Shown: positions 25,831 through 33,411, counted from the stretch's first letter. The stretch is DNA of 40,486 nucleotides from DASWJZ01 sp038211615 (GCA_038211615.1 JBBQVL010000036.1:1-40486); one strand, 5' to 3'. The notes: generated from the letters alone by a model not told the origin. Numbers and translations: made by a program.

Positions 25831-26750
25831 CGGGCGTCCGGCCTGAGCAGGCGGCGCACGAGCATCTGCACCACGATCAGGGTGAGGATCAGGAATATCC
25901 ACGCGCCGGCGGTCGCCCGCGACAGATGGAACTGGGTGAACCCCACGATGTAGAGATAGTACGATGCCGTGTAGGTCTGCGTTCCCGGGCCGCCGGCGGT
26001 CATCACAAAGATCGTGTCGAACAGCTTGATGGCATCGAGCAGGCGGAAGGTGACGGCGAGCAGCATCATCGGCGCGATGTAGGGAACGGTGATGTACCAG
26101 AACGTGTCCCACGCCCCGACGCCGTCGATCTCCGCGGCTTCATAGACGTGCGGCGGGATCGAGGTGAGGCCGGCAAGCAGGATGACGAAGATGAACGGCG
26201 TCCATTGCCAGACGTCCGCCATGACCAGCGCCATGAAATTGAACGGCCACTGGGTAAGCCAGTTGATCGTGACCTCCTGGCCCAGCAGCAGGCCAAGCAG
26301 ATAGTTCGTCGGGCCGAACGGCCGCTGCAGAAGCATCGCCCAGGCCTGCCCCACGATCACCGGGCTGATGAACAGCGGCACGATGAGGATCGAGATGATT
26401 ATCCCGCGTCCGCGGAACGTCTTGACCATGGCGAGCGCGAGCCCGAGGCCGATGAGGAACTCCAGGGTCACATTGGCGGCGGTCAACGCGACGGTGACCC
26501 AGAGCGAGTACACGGCGACCGGGTCGGCGATCACCTGCCTGAAGTTCTTCAGGCCGATGAAGGCGTGGCCGGGGATCTGGAAGTCGTAATTGACGAACAG
26601 GACCCAGATCGAGAACAGCAGCGGGTAGATCGAGATGGCGAGGATCAGCACCCCCGCCGGCGCGACGAGCAGCCACTTGAATTGCCAATCGGTGCGCTTC
26701 GACGAGCGCGTGCGCGCCCGCGGCATATCGATCGTGGTGCTGTCCGACAT
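25827..26750 (-). CDS. Sugar ABC transporter permease, MalF-type
   Basis: First CUT1 permease (307 aa), with six likely spans preceded by a polar, basic N-terminus. The coupling loop reads YEAAEIDGVGAWDTFWYITV, and FVMTAGGPGTQTYTASYYLY is the usual late block of this family. Its start lies 126 bases after the binding-protein stop; that gap holds two strong hairpins. Co-translation with the next permease is implied by the ATGA overlap at its end. Confidence 0.92.
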   Translation of the reverse strand: MSDSTTIDMPRARTRSSKRTDWQFKWLLVAPAGVLILAISIYPLLFSIWVLFVNYDFQIPGHAFIGLKNFRQVIADPVAVYSLWVTVALTAANVTLEFLIGLGLALAMVKTFRGRGIIISILIVPLFISPVIVGQAWAMLLQRPFGPTNYLLGLLLGQEVTINWLTQWPFNFMALVMADVWQWTPFIFVILLAGLTSIPPHVYEAAEIDGVGAWDTFWYITVPYIAPMMLLAVTFRLLDAIKLFDTIFVMTAGGPGTQTYTASYYLYIVGFTQFHLSRATAGAWIFLILTLIVVQMLVRRLLRPDAR

Positions 26751-26794
26751 GCGGACGGGGTCCCCTGTTGATCCGAACGCGCTGTCTGCTGACT

Positions 26795-26831
26795 GCCCGG
26801 CCGCCGGCGAAGAAATCGCCGACGGCCGGGC
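26795..26831 (-). other. Intercistronic hairpin 1 between binding protein and permease genes
   Basis: GCCCGGCCGCCGGCGA (26795-26810) pairs with TCGCCGACGGCCGGGC (26816-26831) with one C-A mismatch, around an AGAAA loop on the plus strand. In the minus-strand transcript there is no U-run after the stem. It is therefore more likely an RNA-stabilising or attenuating structure than a full terminator. Confidence 0.75.
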
Positions 26832-26843
26832 TACCCTTTTTCG

Positions 26844-26863
26844 ACGGGCCGCGAGCGGCCCGT
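26844..26863 (-). other. Intercistronic hairpin 2 after the binding-protein gene
   Basis: ACGGGCCG (26844-26851) and CGGCCCGT (26856-26863) form a perfect 8-base stem around a four-base loop. It begins 13 bases after the binding-protein stop codon in the minus-strand transcript. It is followed there by CGAAAAAGGG, not a U-run. Confidence 0.7.
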
Positions 26864-26876
26864 CCGTCTGGCGCTC

Positions 26877-28535
26877 CTAGAGCTCCACCGCCATGCCGAG
26901 TTTCTCAACCGTATGATCGGCGGTCGAGCCCGGCAGCTTGAGGAACTCCAGGTAGAACGCCTTCTGCGAATCCGCGCCGAGGTTGTCGGTCGTCGCATCC
27001 CACTCGGCGGCGGCGGTTTTCAGCGCCTCCATCGGGTCGGCGCCCGCCCACACCGACGTACACATGCGGTCGAGCGACAGCTCGTAGTCCTGCGCTCCCG
27101 GCATGATCGGGTCGAGCAGGCCGACATTGGCCGAGGCGTTGAGGTTGCGCAGATATTCCGGAGCGCTCGGGAACAGGTCGCCGTAGAGCTCCGACTTGAA
27201 GTGCGACAGGCGGTAGGGATCGCGCAGCGCGTAGGGCAGCATGACGCGTGCGAGCGAGACCGCCGGCGACGTCATCCACTGCATGCAGAGATAAGCGGCC
27301 TCGGGATTGGCCGAATCTGCAGCGAGAGCCTTGTTGAAGCCGAAGGCGTGCTCCGGGTTTCCGCCCGGCACGATCGCGTAGCCGACCTTGCCGGCGATCG
27401 AGGACTGCGGGATGAAGCTGATCGCCTTGTCGCTCTGCGAGTAGCCGGCCGACATGCGTCCGGTCGGCGGCCACGAGTAGATCATGGCGACCTTGCCCTG
27501 CAGCCACGCGGCCCACAGCGCCACGGCATCGAGTTCCTCGTTGCCGGGGATCGACGCCGCGTTGGCGGCCTTCATCTGCTCCAGCGTCTTCACGCCGACA
27601 TCGGTCGCGAGCTGCGCCTTCATGCCGTCGTCGAAGAAGACGCCGCCATTCGAGCGGAAGCGCTGCATGAAGTCGAACTGGTTGCCGGGCGAGCCGGCCT
27701 TGCGGAAGTGACCGGCGCCATAGACGTTGGGCGCCATGTTGTCGGTGATGAACTGCGCGACCTGCGAATAGTCGTCCCAGGTCTTCGGCACTTCGAGCTT
27801 CTTGTTGAACTTCGCCTCGTAGGCGGCGTTCAGCTTCGGATCCTCGAAGATGTCCTTGCGGTAGTAGAGGGCGAACATGTCGCCGTCGTCGAAGAAGCCC
27901 CAGATCTTGCCCTTGTAGGTCGGCAGCGCCTTGTAGAGCGGATGGATGTCCTCGAAATCCGCCTTGTTCATGTACTTATCGATGTAGTCGTCGAGCGGCT
28001 GGATCACGCCACCATCGGCGAGCGATGGCGTCCACTGCGGCTGCAGGTCGAGGATGTCGTAGGCGCCCGAGGCCGCAATGTGCTCGGCGATGGGCTTCGA
28101 ATACATGTCCGGGGAGGAAAGCTCGGCCACCGACGACTTGATGCCGGTGAGCTGCTCCCAGAGCGGACCAGAGAAGTTGCGCGGGTCAAGCGCCTGCAGG
28201 CCTGCCTCATAGGTCATGTTGAGCGTGACGCCGCTGAACTGCTTGGCGGCCTGCACGGCGCGGTAAGCGGAGCCGTCCGCCGGGCCTTCGGCCGAAGCCT
28301 TGAGCGCCAGCGCCTGCGCCTTGCCGAGCGGCGTGGAGGGGTCCTCCAGCTGCATCTGCGCCTGCGCCAGCGCGGAATTGACGAAGGACGGCAGTGCCGC
28401 GCCGGACAGCGCGATCATGCCGGTCATCTGGCCGAACTTCTTGATGAATGTGCGGCGTGTCGGCTCGCCACGCAGCCATGCGTCCACTTCGGCGGATAAT
28501 CCCGCCTGAAAATCCCGGCGTTCCCGATCGTTCAT
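26877..28535 (-). CDS. Sugar ABC transporter substrate-binding protein (Tat-exported)
   Basis: Extracellular solute-binding protein family 1, 552 aa, longer than most CUT1 binding proteins. The N-terminus carries about 25 polar residues, then TRRTFIKKFGQMTG and a hydrophobic stretch ending near ALAQAQ (about residue 60): a clear twin-arginine signal with an extended n-region. The binding domain includes DILDLQPQWTPSLADGG, KIWGFFDDGDMFALYYRKD and WPPTGRMSAGY; the many aromatics fit a carbohydrate ligand. The ATG at 28535 follows GGGAGGGAAACC. Two hairpins follow the stop codon. Confidence 0.92.
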   Translation of the reverse strand: MNDRERRDFQAGLSAEVDAWLRGEPTRRTFIKKFGQMTGMIALSGAALPSFVNSALAQAQMQLEDPSTPLGKAQALALKASAEGPADGSAYRAVQAAKQFSGVTLNMTYEAGLQALDPRNFSGPLWEQLTGIKSSVAELSSPDMYSKPIAEHIAASGAYDILDLQPQWTPSLADGGVIQPLDDYIDKYMNKADFEDIHPLYKALPTYKGKIWGFFDDGDMFALYYRKDIFEDPKLNAAYEAKFNKKLEVPKTWDDYSQVAQFITDNMAPNVYGAGHFRKAGSPGNQFDFMQRFRSNGGVFFDDGMKAQLATDVGVKTLEQMKAANAASIPGNEELDAVALWAAWLQGKVAMIYSWPPTGRMSAGYSQSDKAISFIPQSSIAGKVGYAIVPGGNPEHAFGFNKALAADSANPEAAYLCMQWMTSPAVSLARVMLPYALRDPYRLSHFKSELYGDLFPSAPEYLRNLNASANVGLLDPIMPGAQDYELSLDRMCTSVWAGADPMEALKTAAAEWDATTDNLGADSQKAFYLEFLKLPGSTADHTVEKLGMAVEL

Positions 28536-28628
28536 GGTTTCCCTCCCTTTGCCACCGCCTGAGGTGCCGGCCTTTGTCTCGGCCGCCCAGGCGAGTGTTT
28601 CTGAAGCTCTGTCCGGCTCAGTTGCGGT

Positions 28629-29678
28629 CTATCCTGCACTTCGCCGTGCGTGTTTCGCCAGCCTTTCTTTGAATCGCGGGTTGTCCACGACCTCTCGATT
28701 GACGATGCCGCGCGGCACGCGGCCGTTCATGATCTCAAGCACCGCTGCGATATCGGCGGCGCCGTTTCCGGCGAAGCATTCGTCGGTCCAGCAGAGCGCG
28801 TGCGGCGTGACGATGACGTTCTCCAAAGCGTAGAGCGGCTCGTCGGCGGGCGCGGGCTCCACCTCGAACACGTCGAGGCCGGCGCCGGCGATGGTCTTGT
28901 CGACGAGCGCCTTGTAGAGCGCGCGCTGATCCACGATCGGCCCGCGCGCCGTGTTGATGACGTAGGCCGTCGGCTTCATCGTCTTCAGCCGCTCCGCGTT
29001 CACGTAGTGACGCGTTGCGTCGGAGAGCGGCACGCTGACCGACAGGAAGTCCGACTGCCGGAAGAGCTCTTCGGAAGAGACGAGCTCCACGCCGAGGTTC
29101 CGGGCGGCGGCGGGATCGACGTACGGATCGTGCGCGATGAAGCGCATGCCGAAGGGGGCCGCGACGCGGAACACCTCTGCGCCGATATTCCCGATCCCGA
29201 GCTGTCCAAGCGTCTTGCCGATCAGCCCTTCGCCCATGAAGTCCACGCGCTTCGCCCAGCCGGCCGGGCCCTGCCGGGTGAGCTTGTCCTTGATCAGAAG
29301 CTTCTGCGAGAGCGCCAGGACATAGGTCAGCACGGCGACAGCCACGGGCCGCCGCACGCCGTCAGGCGTGATGACGGCCGCGACGCCGTGCTCGTTGCAG
29401 GCGGCGAGGTCGACGTTGTCGTAGCCGACGCCGAAGCGCGCCACTGCGGCGAGCCGCCCGTCTGACGGGAACGATTCCTTTGCCATGCGATGCGCAAGCA
29501 GGATCAGCGCGTCGCATCCGGCAAGGCCGTTCGCCGGCATCACGCCGTTCACCGCATCGACCCAGCGCACCTCAATTCCCGGCTTGCCCATGATCGGCGA
29601 GAGGTCAAAGCTCGGAAACGTCTGGCTGCCGTCGGCCTTGCGAAAATCCCCCGACAGCGCGATGCGGAACGGCTCCAT
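28629..29678 (-). CDS. D-isomer-specific 2-hydroxyacid dehydrogenase
   Basis: NAD(P)-dependent dehydrogenase (349 aa) of the phosphoglycerate/glyoxylate reductase family, converting a 2-hydroxyacid and its 2-oxo acid. The cofactor motif is LGQLGIGNIGAEVF. The catalytic residues are Arg in VINTARGPIVD, Glu in VFEVEPAPADE, and His in VTPHALCWTDE. There is no C-terminal ACT domain, so it is not a typical SerA. The ATG at 29678 lies 11 bases after the aldolase stop; the open frame continues to 30005 only as a shadow of that gene. In this operon it would oxidise or reduce an intermediate next to the aldolase step. Confidence 0.9.
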   Translation of the reverse strand: MEPFRIALSGDFRKADGSQTFPSFDLSPIMGKPGIEVRWVDAVNGVMPANGLAGCDALILLAHRMAKESFPSDGRLAAVARFGVGYDNVDLAACNEHGVAAVITPDGVRRPVAVAVLTYVLALSQKLLIKDKLTRQGPAGWAKRVDFMGEGLIGKTLGQLGIGNIGAEVFRVAAPFGMRFIAHDPYVDPAAARNLGVELVSSEELFRQSDFLSVSVPLSDATRHYVNAERLKTMKPTAYVINTARGPIVDQRALYKALVDKTIAGAGLDVFEVEPAPADEPLYALENVIVTPHALCWTDECFAGNGAADIAAVLEIMNGRVPRGIVNREVVDNPRFKERLAKHARRSAG

Positions 29679-29689
29679 GCTGGCGCTCC

Positions 29690-30520
29690 CTACTTCGCCT
29701 TCGCCGGCTTTTTCGCCGGGGCGATCGCGGCGCGGCCGGCCTTGCCCTTGGCGCCGCTGCGGATCGCGTCGACGCCGCTCTTCACGGCCGCCTGGTACGC
29801 CCAGACATCGCCGGAATAGCAGATGAAGTCGAAGCCCTGGCCGAAGACGTCGACGCCGGTCGCTACGTCGGGCACCAGCCGGCCATAGGCCTTGTTGTGC
29901 TTCTTGCACGCGGCGTAGGTGCGGGCGATCGCGTCCTTGAACTTCGGATGATTGAAGTCGCCTGGGATGCCGAGCGAGCAGGTGAGGTCGAAGTGGCCGA
30001 CCCACAGGCAGTCGACTCCGTCGAGCGCGGCGATCTCGTCCGCGTTCTCGACGCCGGCCGCCGTCTCGATCTGCGCGAAGAAGGTCGAGCGCCGGTTGGC
30101 GGCGGCGAGCTTTTCGAGCACCGCGCCGCCTGTGTAGCGGTCATGCGCGACGCCGAGCGCGACGCCGCGCTTCCCCTCCGGCACATACTTCATGCAGTCG
30201 AGGATGGCGCGCGCCTCCGCCGCGTCATTGACCATCGGCAGCATCATACCCTCGGCGCCCATGTCCATGGCGCGGGCGATATGGTGGTATTCCTTCGAAG
30301 GCACGCGCACGATGACCGGCAGCGAAGCCGCCTCGAAATAGCGCAGCGCGCTTTTGATCGTCTCGTTGTGGAAGCCGGAATGCTCGGTATCGAAGAGCAC
30401 GAAATCGCAGCCGGCGTTCTTCAGCAGATAGCCGATGCCGGGCGTGACGAATTCGACGATGAAATGGCCGACTTTGGCGGTGCGCTCGCGCGCCATTTCT
30501 TTCAGGCCGGCAGCCGGCAT
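29690..30520 (-). CDS. HpcH/HpaI-family (class II pyruvate) aldolase
   Basis: Metal-dependent aldolase (276 aa) of the 4-hydroxy-2-oxoheptanedioate/2-dehydro-3-deoxyglucarate aldolase family, which splits 4-hydroxy-2-oxo acids into pyruvate (or a related 2-oxo acid) and an aldehyde. Visible landmarks are FVLFDTEHSGFHNE (catalytic His), VIVRVPS (pyruvate-binding Arg), MMLPMVN, and the metal ligands Glu in FAQIETAAGVEN and Asp in VGHFDLTCSLG. A Lys/Ala-rich tail (GKAGRAAIAPAKKPAKAK) is unusual for the family. It is first in the operon, with a strong ribosome site (GGGGGAGGAAAG) and an extended -10 promoter 46 bases upstream of the ATG. Confidence 0.9.
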   Translation of the reverse strand: MPAAGLKEMARERTAKVGHFIVEFVTPGIGYLLKNAGCDFVLFDTEHSGFHNETIKSALRYFEAASLPVIVRVPSKEYHHIARAMDMGAEGMMLPMVNDAAEARAILDCMKYVPEGKRGVALGVAHDRYTGGAVLEKLAAANRRSTFFAQIETAAGVENADEIAALDGVDCLWVGHFDLTCSLGIPGDFNHPKFKDAIARTYAACKKHNKAYGRLVPDVATGVDVFGQGFDFICYSGDVWAYQAAVKSGVDAIRSGAKGKAGRAAIAPAKKPAKAK

Positions 30521-30563
30521 GCTCTTTCCTCCCCCTTGCTCCCGTTGGCCGGGATTTTCTTAC

Positions 30564-30594
30564 TGATTATACCAGATCATCGAAAGCAGCAATA
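30564..30594 (-). promoter_or_regulatory. Promoter and putative GntR operator of the dehydratase operon
   Basis: On the minus strand TGGTATAAT (30574-30566) is a perfect extended -10. The -35 is weak (TATTGC at 17-base spacing, or TTGCTG at 15), as is usual with extended -10 promoters. The hexamer is covered by TGATCTGGTATAATCA (30579-30564), which shares CTGGTAT with the inverted repeat at 31379-31392. The predicted transcript start is near 30559, giving a leader of about 39 bases. Confidence 0.55.
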
Positions 30595-30656
30595 ACCGAC
30601 GCCGGAAACTTGAAGCGGGAGATCGGGCATCGACGTTGCGCCGCGGCGAAGAGGCG

Positions 30657-31382
30657 TCAGATTGCAGGGCGATAATGCGCGGTGCGGTAGAGTTCGTTCG
30701 CGCGCGTCAGATGATCGGCCATGTGTCTCGCGGCGCTGTCCGGCGCGCCGGACGCAATCGCCTCCAGCACCTGCGCGTGCTCGTGCAGGGTGAGCTTCTC
30801 AAGACCCGGGACGCTGACTGCGCCGCGATAGGATGCGGCGAGCCATTTGAAGACGGCCTCGCTCAGCGCCGCGAAGATCGGATTGCCGCTGATCGTCGCG
30901 ATCTCGCGGTGGAAGTCGCCGTCGCGGGCGACGAATCGTTCCAGGTCGGCACTCGCCTCGGACTGCGCCTGCAGCAGCGCCCTGAGCCGCGCGATATCGC
31001 TCGCCGAGCGCTTACGCGCGGCGATACGCGCCATCTCCATCTCAAAGACCAGCCGCGCCTCCTTCAATTGCTCGAGGCTTGCCGGAGAGTTGGCGAGAAA
31101 ATGATGCATCGTCTCGCCGATCTGGTCGACCATGCGGCCGATCGAAGGAGCGGCCACGCGCGCGCGCCGGCCGTGATGGATTTCCAGCAGCCCCATCCGT
31201 TGCAGGCTCTGCATCGCCTCGCGTATCGCGGGGCGGCCGACCTCGTAGGCCCGCATCAGCTCGCGCTCGGAAGGGAGTGGATCGCCGGGGGTAAACTCGC
31301 CATGCTGGATTCGCTTCAGCAGGCGCTCGCCGATATCGTCGGAGAGCTTGCGCCCGGGTCCTTGAGCATGCGAGGTCGTCAT
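30657..31382 (-). CDS. GntR-family (FCD/FadR subgroup) transcriptional regulator, NanR-like
   Basis: Regulator of 241 aa. Residues of about 12-80 are the winged helix-turn-helix (KLSDDIGERLLKRIQHGEF, LPSERELMRAYEVGRPAIRE). Residues of about 95-235 form the all-helical FCD ligand domain, with metal-ligand candidates Asp/His in DGDFHREIA, His in LHEHAQVLEAI and His in ARHMADHL. The sequence resembles E. coli NanR closely, including the GRRARVAAPS link, but there are no sialic-acid genes here. It lies between the dehydratase operon and divergent otnK. Operator-like sequences at both promoters suggest that it represses the operon and itself until an acid-sugar ligand binds. Confidence 0.9.
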   Translation of the reverse strand: MTTSHAQGPGRKLSDDIGERLLKRIQHGEFTPGDPLPSERELMRAYEVGRPAIREAMQSLQRMGLLEIHHGRRARVAAPSIGRMVDQIGETMHHFLANSPASLEQLKEARLVFEMEMARIAARKRSASDIARLRALLQAQSEASADLERFVARDGDFHREIATISGNPIFAALSEAVFKWLAASYRGAVSVPGLEKLTLHEHAQVLEAIASGAPDSAARHMADHLTRANELYRTAHYRPAI

Positions 31383-31392
31383 ACCAGTATGA
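31379..31392. promoter_or_regulatory. Putative GntR operator (perfect inverted repeat)
   Basis: TCATAC-CA-GTATGA is a perfect 6+6 inverted repeat with a two-base centre. It overlaps the predicted -10 and the start codon of the regulator gene. On the minus strand the core ATACTGGTAT contains GGTAT, close to the GGTATA repeats known for E. coli NanR. Confidence 0.5.
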
Positions 31393-31417
31393 TGCGCCAG
31401 ATCGAATTTGAAGACAA
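31382..31417 (-). promoter_or_regulatory. Predicted leaderless promoter of the GntR regulator
   Basis: On the minus strand TTGTCT (31417-31412), a 17-base spacer and CATCAT (31394-31389) form a plausible sigma-70 promoter. A start seven bases past the -10 falls on the A of the ATG at 31382. No ribosome site precedes that ATG, so a leaderless message fits. Confidence 0.4.
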
Positions 31418-31492
31418 TGTGGCGAGCGTCGCGACGTCTCGCTCGAACACAACCGTGACATGGCGGCGGTTGCTGACGGAAGAGCTTTGACC

Positions 31493-32758
31493 ATGCCGCT
31501 GCTGCTTGGCGCGATCGCCGACGATTTCACCGGAGCGACCGATCTTGCCAACACGCTGGTGAAGAACGGGATGCGCGCCACACAGGTCATCGGTGTTCCG
31601 GATGCCGGGGTCGATGTGGGCGATGCGGAGGCGGTGGTGGTCGCGCTGAAGTCGCGCACCGCGCCGGTCGAAGAGGCGGTAAGCGCCTCGCTCGCGGCGC
31701 TGGCCTGGCTGAAGGCGCAGGGCGCTCGGCAGATCTTCTTCAAATACTGCTCCACCTTCGATTCGACGCCCAGCGGAAACATCGGCCCGGTCGCCGATGC
31801 GCTGATGGAGGCGTTGAACTGCAGCTTCGCCATCGTCTGCCCGGCGTTTCCGGGGGCCGGGCGGACGATCTACCGCGGGCATCTCTTTGTCGGCGACCAG
31901 CTCCTGTCGGACTCCTCGATGCGCAACCATCCGCTGACGCCGATGACCGATTCGAGTCTCGTTCGGTTGATGGGCGCTCAGAGCCGCCGCCGCGTCGGGC
32001 TGGTCGCCTACGCGTCGGTAGACGCGGGCGTCGCGGAAACCGCCGCCGCAATGCAGCGGCTCGCGGGCGAGGGTTTCTCCTATGGCGTTGTCGATGCGCT
32101 GGCCGACCGGCATCTCGCAACGATCGGCACCTCGATCGCCGACCATGCGCTGGTGACGGGCGGCTCCGGCGTGGCGCTCGGCCTGCCCGAGAATTTTCGC
32201 CGCGCGGGACTCCTCGGCGCGCCGGTCGCGCCCTCCCTGCCGGAGGTTCAGGGGAGGGCGGTCGTCATCGCCGGAAGCTGCTCCACGGCGACGCGGGGGC
32301 AGATCGAGCATGCGAGCCGGATCTGGCCGCACCGCAGGATTGATCCGGACCGGATCGCGGCGGGCGCGCCGGTCGTCAAGGAGACGATTGACTGGGCGCT
32401 CAGTCAGCCTGCCGCGACGCCGGTGCTGATTTACGGTTCCGCCTCGCCCGAAGAGGTTGCGGCCGTGCAGCAGCGCTACGGGCGCGAGAAGGCCGGCGCG
32501 ATGATGGAGGAGACGCTCGGCGCGATTGCCTCCGGTCTCGTCGCGGGCGGCGCGCGCCGCATCATCGTCGCCGGCGGCGAGACGGCCGGCGCGGTCGTGT
32601 CGGCGCTCGGGGTGAAGGGACTGAAGATCGGCCCGGAGATCGATCCCGGCGTGCCGTGGACGGAATCGCTCGGCGACCCGCGCCTTGCGCTGGCGCTGAA
32701 GTCGGGCAATTTCGGCGGCGTGGACTTCTTCGAAAAAGCCTTCGGGATGCTCCCATGA
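31493..32758 (+). CDS. otnK: 3-oxo-tetronate kinase OtnK (four-carbon acid sugar kinase family)
   Basis: ATP-dependent kinase (421 aa, formerly DUF1537) that phosphorylates 3-oxo-tetronate at O4 in threonate/erythronate breakdown. The start GAIADDFTGATDLANTLVKN and the blocks FKYCSTFDSTPSGNIGPVAD, FPGAGRTIYRGHLFVGDQ and MRNHPLTPMTDSSLVRLM are the family's strongest markers. The C-terminal ATP-binding part has IVAGGETAGAVVSALG. I chose the ATG at 31493 because GGAAGAG lies eight bases before it; an upstream in-frame ATG (31460) lacks a site. A relative, 3-oxo-isoapionate kinase, belongs to the same family, so the exact substrate could differ. It overlaps otnC by four bases. Confidence 0.9.
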   Translation: MPLLLGAIADDFTGATDLANTLVKNGMRATQVIGVPDAGVDVGDAEAVVVALKSRTAPVEEAVSASLAALAWLKAQGARQIFFKYCSTFDSTPSGNIGPVADALMEALNCSFAIVCPAFPGAGRTIYRGHLFVGDQLLSDSSMRNHPLTPMTDSSLVRLMGAQSRRRVGLVAYASVDAGVAETAAAMQRLAGEGFSYGVVDALADRHLATIGTSIADHALVTGGSGVALGLPENFRRAGLLGAPVAPSLPEVQGRAVVIAGSCSTATRGQIEHASRIWPHRRIDPDRIAAGAPVVKETIDWALSQPAATPVLIYGSASPEEVAAVQQRYGREKAGAMMEETLGAIASGLVAGGARRIIVAGGETAGAVVSALGVKGLKIGPEIDPGVPWTESLGDPRLALALKSGNFGGVDFFEKAFGMLP

Positions 32759-33393
32759 GCGACGCGCCGGTCCGCGACAGGATCGCGAAATTCGGTCGCT
32801 CGATCTTCGACCGCGGCCTGACCTCCGGCTCGACCGGCAACATCAGCGTCAGGGTCGAGGACGGCTGGCTGATGACGCCGACCGGCTCTTCGCTCGGCGA
32901 CCTGGACCCGGCGCGGCTGTCGAAGATCGCTCTCGACGGGCGTCATGTGGGCGGCGACGCGCCGACGAAGGAATCGTTCCTGCACGTCGCGATGTATGAG
33001 GAACGGCCGCGCGCCGGCGCCGTGGTTCACCTGCATTCGACGCATTCGGCGGCGGTGAGCTGCATGGCCGGCCTCGACCCGAAGGACATCCTGCCGCCGC
33101 TCACCGCCTATTACGTGATGCGGGTCGGCACCCTGCCGCTCGTTCCCTATTTCGCGCCGGGCGACATCAACCTCGCGAGGGCCGTGCGCGAGCTCGCCTC
33201 CGCCCACCACGCGGTGATGCTGGCCAATCACGGCCCGGTGGTCGCCGGCGTGACGCTCGAGGATGCGGTCTACGCCACTGAGGAGCTGGAGGAGACGGCG
33301 AAGCTCTTCCTGCTGCTGCGCGAGACAGCGACCCGGGCGCTCACGCCCGAACAGGTCGAGGATTTGCGGCGGCGCTTTCCGATCAGGACCTGA
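32755..33393 (+). CDS. otnC: 3-oxo-tetronate 4-phosphate decarboxylase OtnC (class II aldolase family)
   Basis: Class II aldolase/adducin-fold enzyme (212 aa). After OtnK it would decarboxylate 3-oxo-tetronate 4-phosphate to dihydroxyacetone phosphate. Visible landmarks are GLTSGSTGNISVRVEDGWLM, PTKESFLHVAMYEERP, the metal-binding histidines in VVHLHSTHS, and the third His in MLANHGPVVAG. The ATGA overlap with otnK implies coupled translation. Other members of this fold (fuculose- or ribulose-phosphate aldolases) share these motifs; the otnK partner makes the OtnC role the best call. Its end converges on the GH3 gene with an 18-base gap. Confidence 0.88.
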   Translation: MSDAPVRDRIAKFGRSIFDRGLTSGSTGNISVRVEDGWLMTPTGSSLGDLDPARLSKIALDGRHVGGDAPTKESFLHVAMYEERPRAGAVVHLHSTHSAAVSCMAGLDPKDILPPLTAYYVMRVGTLPLVPYFAPGDINLARAVRELASAHHAVMLANHGPVVAGVTLEDAVYATEELEETAKLFLLLRETATRALTPEQVEDLRRRFPIRT

Positions 33394-33411
33394 GGGCGGC
33401 CGTCGGGCCGG

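Noticed and set aside
26913..28499. 528-codon open frame on the plus strand
   Set aside because: Antisense to the sugar binding protein; no recognisable domain.
29679..30005. Longer N-terminus for the 2-hydroxyacid dehydrogenase
   Set aside because: It lies inside the aldolase gene in another frame and is Arg-rich shadow sequence.
30657..31382. Sialic-acid catabolic cluster, because the regulator resembles NanR
   Set aside because: No nanA, nanE, nanK or sialic-acid transporter genes are in the window; many FCD regulators share this sequence pattern.
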